A DNA stretch of 64,000 nt from Larix kaempferi (taxonomy: Eukaryota; Streptophyta; Pinopsida; Pinales; Pinaceae). The stretch spans positions 1,116,001 to 1,180,000 of the forward strand of contig BSBM01000050.1 in NCBI GenBank assembly GCA_027924585.1, read 5' to 3'. This document shows, in pieces, positions 55,851-64,000 of this stretch. A program made the translations under genes and the position numbers. The notes under the pieces are model-generated. The model had not been told where the DNA came from and searched no databases. It saw nothing but the letters and a program-made list of their open reading frames with translations. Each line of letters opens with the position of its first letter. Positions within the stretch are counted from its first letter, which is position 1.

Positions 55851-58800
55851 TGTTGATTTTTTATATTATTGCTAGAAGGGAAAGGAGTTACCTTTTTATT
55901 AATTTGTGTGCACGATAAAACATAGTTATACAAAAACAACATTAAATTAATGCTTTCCAATATTTAAAACAACAATTACAACTTGATATAATTTCTATTT
56001 TTGCATAGTAATTAGTTAATTGCAAGGTAAAATTACATTGTTTTGCATGCCTCGATCTCCTTATTAATTTTGTGCATTATTTTCCATGTGTTTTGACAAC
56101 ATTTTAGTCGCACATTTAATCACATATTTTTTCACAAAAATAACACTATTATTTTTTATTTGAGGTATTATTAATCGTTAGTTGATCTGTAGCAAACACC
56201 TTATATCACTTAGGTACACCCCTTGAAGTTAACATGCAATAACTTCGAAGTGAGAGGAAACAAGTGAGGTGATAGTGTCTTATTTCATATAATTATCTAG
56301 ACTTCATTTTCCATTGTAGGATGGAAATTTCCAGGTGATAACATGTCAACCCTTTTTGGGAAGATGCTTGAGATCAGTTCCCCTCCAACAAATCATTGAC
56401 TTTCAAGATGATCAAAAGTATATTAGGTAGATTAATATCTATTTTGTAATCGGATTTTGGAATACTCATTATCAACCAATGCCAAACTTCAATGAGTTCA
56501 TAAATAGAAATCCCTAAAGATGTGATACATGGAAAGAAATAATGTCAATGAAGTTAAAACAAAACTTTATAAGGAATTACATAAGAAAAAAGTTATACTC
56601 AATGATGGCATCATTATTCTTAGGTGGGGAATCAAGAGAAAAAAATAGTCTAGCTCATTCTTTTGATTTTTTAGGTTACTTCTCTTAGTTGTTGGGTAAT
56701 CCTAGGTATTCCGATAATTCTTTCTAATCTTGCATAGGTTGGGTGGACAAATCCCTTATTATCCCATTTTTTCCTCTACACCTATAACTCTATATAACCT
56801 TGAAAAGGTGGTTTCATGTGGGATACAAGGATTACATCCCAACTATGTGTAGGATAGCAATAACTTTAAATGAACTAAGAGGCTTTCCATTTTAACAAGC
56901 ATAATCTTGGTTTGGTTAATTAAAGTGTCCTTCATATGTGTTCTTTTTGAACTTTTTCTCTATTTTGGATTTGCGGTGTAAATCACTAGATTGGTGTGAC
57001 ATCATCCTTCTTTACTCGAGCACTAATATCATTTAGAGGGTACCTACATACTTTATGGATTCATTTTTTTGTGTAAGTTATTTTTATGATACCTTATTAA
57101 ATGAGAGCCAATTACAACCATAGTAGTATATTCCAATTAGGGATTTGGTTTGGCCGTCAATAATTGCTTCCTAATGATGTACACCATGGTATATACATAA
57201 ATGTGTATGTCTCTACATGTGCACCATATGCACATCCAATGACATACATACTAACACATATATTGCATTGTACATCACATATGAAAACCCATCAACATAT
57301 ACATTGATTAATCTATTAAAGGGTGCATCATTGTGATGACATACATACTTAGAAATATACTACAATGTACATTGTATATGCACATATAGTGACATACATA
57401 TTGACATACATACCATGGTGTACATCATTGTGGGGTGCATTAGAAATTTTCCATTTGGATCTATGTTAGTAAGAGAATTATTACTTTTTGGCCTCAAGGG
57501 TATAACAATATTTACGCTAAATATTTCTTTTAAGGGAGTGGAAACCCTCAAAACCTTCATCATCAAAACTTGTCATCATATAGGAATCTTGGAAAAACCA
57601 TTTGCGGATAGTCCTCTTCCAATTCCTCTTCCACATTCCTCATGATCCACTTATCCCGTGCATCGAAGTTTACTATGTGGTTTCAGGCTCATTCTTTGTA
57701 TGTTGTTAAGATTTGGCCTCTATTATGATCATGAATTACAAATTCTCGTTTCGTAAGAAGTGAGCTCTTTTTAGTGACCATGATTAGCAGTGTCTCCATG
57801 AATCAGCTTACAACACAACCATTCAATATCACCATAACATTAAACCTCTAAAGTCAAGCAAAGTGCCTTGGAGAATAGAAATAATGTTTATTGATCTGTA
57901 GTTATTTACAAGTAGATACCTATTAAATGCACACAAACTGTAGTCAATATTTGTTCATGTCCCTTGTCCTGCACTGCTTCACTCATTTTTATGACAATGT
58001 GGGGTGTACAATCCATAGTGAACCCAAAACATCATTTATCTTATGTTCTCTACACTTCAAGAACATGATAAGGTCTGCAGATACACACCACCTATCCAAT
58101 TGAAGTCATATTCTAAAGACTTTGTAGTTTGACCTATTTTAATGCAATTGGCTAATAAATTATAAAAGGAAACCACAAAGGATCAATTGCATCCATGCTC
58201 TCGCTCAAATTGAAGTAACTGATAAGATAATAAAAATAGATCATTACAAAATTATAATGATTGATGCCTACTAATAATTGGATTAAAAATAATAGTGATT
58301 GATAATAATTTGATAACTCCATTAATATAATTGACAATTATTACTCCCATAGGATTTCAAAACAATCTCAATATCCAATCGAGCAACCTCTAACATCTGA
58401 ACCTCTACCACAAAGCTTGAAGGGAGCACCACACTTCATTGTTTAGATTAATCAACAATACCACAAATATTTCCTCCTTTTTTTTCTTCTTGATGCGCTT
58501 ACCATATGTGCTCCTCTCCTCTCATTACAATCTTTTTATGTATAATTTAAGGCTCTAATCCTTTTCTCATATATATGAATTAGATAGTTATTTGTAATAA
58601 AATTAATGTGCTACATGTCCACGTTGAGTCCTAATATTTATTTGTGTATCTCTAGAAAAAGGTGTATATAGTTAGATATATACAAACTACCTTTCATGTC
58701 CAAGAATAATATTTTTTCTTTATTAATTCATGATGTGTCGATTGACCTTGCATCTTTTAGTCTACACAAAACACAACATACAAATTCAATTTATCCATAA

Positions 58801-61800
58801 ACCATACAACAAACACATGACAAATTCATGAAAATTGACCATGCATATTTTCTCTGCTCAAAGAATCTTAGAGTGCAAGCATAAGTAGACTATATTACAA
58901 CAACATGATCCCTCATTATGAGTCTTGTGCCATGTTTCATATAGATTTATTTCATCACTATTAAATTTTTATGCTACAAAACTTCCTCAATCTTATTGAT
59001 ATTTCTACATAAGTTAGTTGATATATGCTTACTCTCCATTTCCATTTCCATTTTTTGTATAGAATTGGTGGCCATTCAGTGCTTGCTTGGGAATCCCATA
59101 CTAGTCACATTGCATTCAATGACATTCATATCCAAGGATTTATTCCCCATATGTGTTGAGATATCCTTCAAAATAGATGTGGATGCAAAGGATTGGCATT
59201 GTAGGGAATTGAGCTAAAAACATTTGGATTTGTCATAAAGTACAGATGAGGACTTGAGCAAGCGAGGGGCCAATACATTCGATCCACTGCATCAAGAAGG
59301 AATCATTTGAGGTTATGGTGGAGCCACCATTTTGATCAACATTACAAGCCATCCTAATACTCCAACCTTCTTGTATTATTTTTTCCTAACCTCTCAACTC
59401 AATTCGGAGACTCGCTTCTTATTATTCACACACATACATGGTGTTCTTGAGCATGTATAATTTTTTTTCACTATAAATGACAAAAGATTTCAGAAATGCC
59501 ATGTTTCTCCATGCATAACAACACCATTCACATAAGTTGGGGCACACATATTGCATATGATATAATTGTAAATGCACTTGATCTACTACTTTGTTGTACA
59601 ATCATGTTTGCCAGGTGGAAATCTATTTGTAAGCACCACAAGTCAAAGGTAGGTTGACACATAATACAATGTGTCATCCATACACCACAAGGTAAACAAA
59701 GCACATCGCGATGATGCACTTGATGACATTTATCCTCATTCAAGAGATTCTAATTTTCATATATTTACAATGGAAATAGTACTATAGTTACATAGGTAAA
59801 TGAAGTAAAAAGTCGAGTAATAAAAATGACACTTAAAGGAAGACAATTTTTTTCTTAAATTCTCATTCATGTTGAACTTCTTTTGGGGGGAAGAAATGCA
59901 ACAAGGTTATATTTAGAAAATCATAACATTCTTTCTTTTTTACATGGTTTGACAATGCCTTGATGTATGTGACCTTGTCCTTGTATATTACAATATAGAT
60001 ATCAAAGATACACATGGAAATGACCCATTTACAATAGTGATTGGAATTTAAGGGGATAAAACATGAATAAAGAGCCACCTAAAACTTCACCAACCTAGTC
60101 AACATGTTTGCAACATGGCAATTGTGAGCTTCACCATAAGGTAGCACAACAAGATCCTAAGAAGTGGGAGCACATGCACAACTAGCCTCCTTCACTAGTG
60201 AAAAATGATAAACTCCCAACTCTTGCCTTGGCCATATCTAAAACTACTAAGTCTCCACATTCAACAAATGTGGGATGGAAACTAATCATGGTGGATGAGA
60301 ATCACATGCCATGGGTTAGGGCTTATGCTAGATGATTATGATGATCCACCTTTGAAGGTTTAATTGGGGCCAACCACTGCTAATCTACGTTTGTATGCTC
60401 TAGGGTTATGCTCATGGTTTTTTCTCTAAACTTATGTTTATGCTACTTTGTTATGCAATTTCCTATATTGGGTATATTGGAATAAGTCAACACAAGTTTT
60501 GAGTTATGTGTTATGTTGTTGTATGTGTTTGTGTTTCTCTATGTGTGTCTGATTTGGTGAGTATTCAAAAAACACAACATATGAACTCTCCCTTTTTTCC
60601 CATTTACATTGAAAGATAGCCGAATGAACACTTAACATGTAATTCACCTCCAGCATAATGAGGGAGTGATCAGTAGAGATGATGCTGCTACTCCATTGTA
60701 GACTTCATTCTATGCTTATAGAATGACCACCATTATTATTTTGGGTACTTTTGTGACACTCAACCCTTGTATCTATTCCATAATGAATCATTTCCTCCTT
60801 GTTTGTCAAGGTAGTCAAGGATTATTATGAGATAGAGTACACAATTTGCAACTAACCAACATTGAACACTAGATAGATGAGTTAGACAACCTTAAAGAAA
60901 AATGTATGCAACTATGTTTGATTTTGTTAGAATGTTTTTTTCATGTGGTGCATGAAATGATTAAATGATTGTTTTGTGTGGAGCAAATTCAACAACATTA
61001 TGTCTCTTTTAAGGGGTCTAGGCCAACCCAGGTTGCTTGCATTCACGCCCACTTTGGAAAAAATATTGTTGCATTTACCAATGCTCTAGTGGCTTATGAT
61101 TTTTTTGGAAAATCTAAGTAGAGAGTTATTATGTCAAAGCTCAAAATGAGTGTGTGCACTCTGGAACTAGTGGGATTTTGCAAAAGCACAAACTATTAAT
61201 TCTTTGTAATTTTATGAGCATTTTGTACCTTTTGTCGGACTTGCACTTTAGATCCATTGCCGAAGCTAAAGAAGAAAAACCCATATGGTCTTGTCACTAT
61301 GCATTCATTATATCATCATGAGCATAAATTGATTCCAGGCACCTAAAAACTAGCAATCTCCAAACTTTAATGGTGTTATCTCATGATGTTTAGTACACCA
61401 ATTTCAACTTTGTAGTACTTGCTAGAGAATATACAACAAACACGATTTATTCTCAAACTCTTATGATGTTAGTGAACTTCAACATAACCATGGAAAAATA
61501 TTGAGTTCGAGAGACAATCCATCTTGGTTGGTAGAATGACTATCATCTTGCGATGAGACAAATCTCTTGCAGAAGGATAACAAAATTTGATTTTTTGATC
61601 TTGATTCACACTGAAAATCATGTTACATTTCACTAAACCTATTTTGACTTTAAACTAATCCCTCATATGATAGTTTTAGGAACATTAAGACTAAATTAAA
61701 TAACCAACAATATACGAAATCCTTTAAATGAGCCAAAGATGAAAACCATTTAGAATTAGTAATGAATATCAAGTATAATAAATAATTGCCATCAAACAAT

Positions 61801-62689
61801 ACAACAATCACTATCCTAATAGCTATTATTATCTTAGTGTACAAATTATGGAAAAACATAAATGAACAAAGAACAAGATGACATCATACATAGAATGAAA
61901 TCCCAAAAGAATATTTTCCACCATTTCAAGATAAAATATACATCTAAAAATATATATCCCTTAATCTACCCATGACTACTTTATCTATGAGAGATCAACT
62001 AGATGCATGAAGGGACATAGACCCAAATCTACAATGCATCTTACATGACTTTTATTATAAACATAAACATGTGAATACGTATCTTACCTTTTGTTTTTTT
62101 CGTTTGAAAAAAGAAGTATCTTACCCTTTGTCATAAAAGAAGTATATTAACCTTTGTCATATCTCAACCTATAAACATTGACATTACTTCGATAAAAACA
62201 CTTTTTGATTAGCACTAAACATATGGGCATAAATTAATAATAAGAAATGATTCATCACAAAATTCATGATCCATTGAAAAAACAATTCATCCCATTTTTT
62301 TTTAATAACCGGGGATTTTTTTTATTTTTATTTTTTTTATAACTAGAGATTTTTTATTTTTTATTTTTATTTATTTATAACCAGAAAACTATCCAAATTA
62401 TCTTAATTGAGCTCCGTCAACAAAACTTATCAAAATATAAACCATAGGTCGAAACCAACCTTAATACCAAGGGACACCTACCATTCTAGAAAACAGAAAA
62501 ATTGAATCCTAAAACTTAAAACAAGATACCGTTCGACCTCACCGTTGAATCCAAAACCTCAGCCCCAATTCATCCCATCTTTATTCAACATATTTACCTA
62601 GATTCTCTTAGATGTATTCCCTAACTTTGGAGGGTATGCTAGTTTGTTGATTATAACCTTAGCTACTCACTTATTTGACTCGATAATGG
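55851..62689. other. Unassigned AT-rich DNA
   Basis: No coding domain, LTR end or RNA gene was recognised over about 6.8 kb. Features noted are an ACATACAT-rich degenerate repeat (57190-57430) and T-rich low-complexity runs (62288-62375). Open frames are short, scattered on both strands and without domain features. Confidence 0.45.
57190..57430. repeat. Degenerate ACATACAT/GTACATCATTGT repeat
   Basis: GACATACATAC occurs at least four times with irregular spacing, and ACCATGGT(A/G)TA(T/C)A occurs at both ends. There is no fixed period. Confidence 0.5.
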
Positions 62690-62717
62690 GTCATGGTCAC
62701 GGTCACGGTCACGAGTT
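62690..62717 (+). repeat. GGTCAC hexamer array
   Basis: GGTCATGGTCACGGTCAC+GGTCACG: four hexamers in a row, three exact. It is about 450 bases upstream of the RHM TATA box. It could be chance or a cis-element cluster. Confidence 0.7.
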
Positions 62718-63148
62718 TAGATCTGCCCCGGGTTGTATAATGTGCTCCATTAAAATAGGTTTTGATTTTTCTTTGTTTGAGAAAAATATGTAATATTTGG
62801 TATTTTGTTTTTATTTTTAATTAAAGTAAAAAAAACCTCAGTCACAATTTCATGGGACGCCGACTTTATTGACGGTTTTGATAGAGGGGTTGTGAATGGT
62901 TCCTATCACTTTCAGAGTTACGAGGGACGTATGGGAACGTAACACGAACTCTCTCTCTCATGGAGAGCATAGTTGTCAAGCTTGTAAAAAATGACGTAGG
63001 TCAATAAATGGTGGAGATTTTCACTCGTTTTCCAACTACAAATAAGGCTTTTTAGACACTTAAAGGCCTCATTCTAACCCGAGTGCTCCTTCTCGCCATC
63101 TTCCTACGCGGTCGGCGGCCTCACATATAATGAAACTGTGTCTCTGGG

Positions 63149-63156
63149 CTATATAG
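63149..63156 (+). promoter_or_regulatory. TATA box of the RHM gene
   Basis: CTATATAG lies about 80 bases before the first leader splice donor. A start site around 63180 would be expected. A CT-rich patch (ACTCTCTCTCTC, about 62949-62960) lies upstream, as in many plant promoters. Confidence 0.5.
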
Positions 63157-63170
63157 GTAACATTCATCCA

Positions 63171-63674
63171 TTCATTCTTTCGATGCCCTGCTCAGGAGAC
63201 CTACCTGCATTGAGTTCTTGACTTCTGAAGGTACATTCTCTTCATTCCTTCTTTGTATTTTTCGTCTTTCCTGTTCTCTTTGTATTTTTCGTCTTTCCTG
63301 TTTTCTTTAGGAATGAATTCGCAGTCCTTTAACCTTTTATTTTTACTGCTCCTGGGTCTGCAATAGTAATTGGATTGCATGAATCGTTTGTGTCTTTTCT
63401 GATTTGAGTATAGTTTTGATTAGATCTGCATTCATTCGTTCTTTGGATGCCCTGCTCAGGAGACCTACCTGCGTTGAATTCTTGACTTCTGAACGTACAT
63501 TCTTCATTCCTTCTTTCTACTTTTCGTCTTTCCTTTTTTCTTTCGGAATGAATTCATAGTCTTTTAACCTTTTATTTTTATTGCTCCTGGGCCTGCATAT
63601 AGTAGTTGGATTGCATGGATCGTTTGTGTCTTTTCTGATTTGAGTATAGTTTTGATTAGATCTGCATTCATATT
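63171..63674 (+). repeat. Tandem duplication of the RHM leader exon and intron start (264-bp offset)
   Basis: GATGCCCTGCTCAGGAGACC occurs at 63182 and 63446. Similarity continues through GATTAGATCTGCATTCAT (63418 and 63655). Copy 1 also holds a 27-bp internal duplication (CTTTGTATTTTTCGTCTTTC at 63251 and 63278), which accounts for its extra length. The unit contains a splice donor, so the gene has two candidate first exons. Confidence 0.9.
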
Positions 63675-63682
63675 TCTTTCAG
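63231..63682 (+). other. Predicted 5' UTR intron of the RHM gene
   Basis: The donor GAAG|GTACATTC is at 63231. The acceptor TTTCTTTCAG|GG is at 63682. The duplicated donor at 63495 reads GAAC|GTACATTC. A second possible acceptor TTAATTTCAG|GG ends at 63806. A leader intron is inferred from these sites; no coding lies within it. Confidence 0.55.
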
Positions 63683-63848
63683 GGTCCACAAGAAATCATC
63701 CCTTACTCCAGTCGAGTCTTTCCTACATTTTACCCCAGCAAGATCCGAGGCAAAACATCATTTGGGTATTCTTTTGCCTGGATCTGTGCACTTGGGTTAA
63801 TTTCAGGGGAGATCTGGTTGTGCCCTTGACCCAATAAATTGAATGAAA

Positions 63849-64000
63849 ATGGCTCCTGAGAGTTATACCCCCAAGAACATTCTTATCACTGGTGCTGCTG
63901 GATTTATTGCTTCTCATGTAGCGAATCGGCTGGTCAGAAAATACCCCCAGTATAAGATTGTTGTGCTTGATAAGCTGGATTATTGCTCCAATTTGAAGAA
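63849..64000 (+). CDS. RHM: UDP-rhamnose synthase (RHM), N-terminus of the UDP-glucose 4,6-dehydratase domain, partial
   Basis: The frame reads [20 protein letters not shown], then [20 protein letters not shown] and [11 protein letters not shown], and runs off the window. GAAGFIAS is the Rossmann NAD-binding motif (GxxGxxx) of short-chain dehydrogenases. [19 protein letters not shown] and the [14 protein letters not shown] strand are hallmarks of plant RHM proteins. These proteins convert UDP-glucose to UDP-rhamnose in the cytosol for pectin and flavonoid glycosides. RHM is a fusion of about 670 residues; only 50 codons are visible. An upstream in-frame ATG at 63843 has a weak context. The second ATG (AAAATGGCT) fits plant initiation rules and known RHM starts. 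Confidence 0.93.
   Translation, partial: MAPESYTPKNILITGAAGFIASHVANRLVRKYPQYKIVVLDKLDYCSNLK

Noticed and set aside
58152-61859. Scattered 60-75-residue frames
   Set aside because: They are short, on both strands, in AT-rich sequence and without motifs; the numbers fit chance.
63640-63837. 65-residue plus frame upstream of RHM
   Set aside because: It spans the predicted intron acceptor and 5' UTR, so it is not coding in the mature transcript.

Overview
This 64-kb window is nuclear DNA of a seed plant. Its composition is AT-rich. Only one host gene can be recognised, and only its first exons are present. Almost everything else is old, nested transposable-element sequence. The element types (Ty3/gypsy, Ty1/copia, L1-type LINEs with an RNase H domain, tRNA-derived SINEs, a foldback MITE) and the very low gene density suggest a large gymnosperm-like genome. 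That taxonomic reading is an inference, not something proven here. No bacterial operon, CRISPR array or rRNA was seen.

Layout, left to right. (1) 1-7005, minus strand: 5' part of a decayed Ty3/gypsy element. It has an LTR at 5572-7005, an initiator-Met-type primer-binding site, gag, protease and the start of reverse transcriptase. Its gag is split by an insertion carrying a tRNA-like sequence and a 381-bp foldback MITE, and its leader holds a tRNA-derived SINE. (2) 7050-7965: a degenerate minisatellite with a clean 25-bp period in the right half. (3) 9285-17440, minus strand: an apparently full-length L1-type LINE bounded by a 16-bp imperfect target duplication. Its endonuclease region is broken by a solo LTR (14436-15751) with a perfect CTAAT duplication. 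A further coding stretch lies beyond its RNase H domain. (4) 17457-26330: mostly unrecognised AT-rich DNA with microsatellites and a plus-strand RNase H remnant near 23.1 kb.

(5) 26.3-33.1 kb, minus strand: a second, 5'-truncated LINE. It is split by a complete but internally deleted Ty1/copia element (27584-31283, TGGGG target duplication). (6) 33.1-34.9 kb: unassigned DNA with a 269-bp direct repeat. (7) 34938-43995: a tandem arrangement, partial internal region-LTR-internal region-LTR, of an LTR element with 2.16-kb LTRs and no recognisable pol. It encodes an unfamiliar acidic, partly coiled-coil protein. Part of the coding region is duplicated, and an inverted piece of the LTR sits at the duplication junction.

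(8) 44.3-54.96 kb, minus strand: another Ty3/gypsy lineage with gag, a protease whose catalytic Asp is lost, and tandemly duplicated CCHC zinc-knuckle modules placed after the protease. Two related LTR/leader segments follow. (9) 55.0-62.6 kb: a recent 187-bp tandem duplication, a SINE with an (AT)n tail, then unassigned AT-rich sequence. (10) About 63.15-64.0 kb, plus strand: promoter, duplicated 5' leader with intron, and first coding codons of a UDP-rhamnose synthase (RHM) gene that runs off the right edge.

The genes do not form a pathway. The elements are nested, so relative ages can be read: LINE 1 is older than the solo LTR inside it, and LINE 2 is older than the copia element inside it. 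All retroelement reading frames carry stops or frameshifts, and none looks autonomous.
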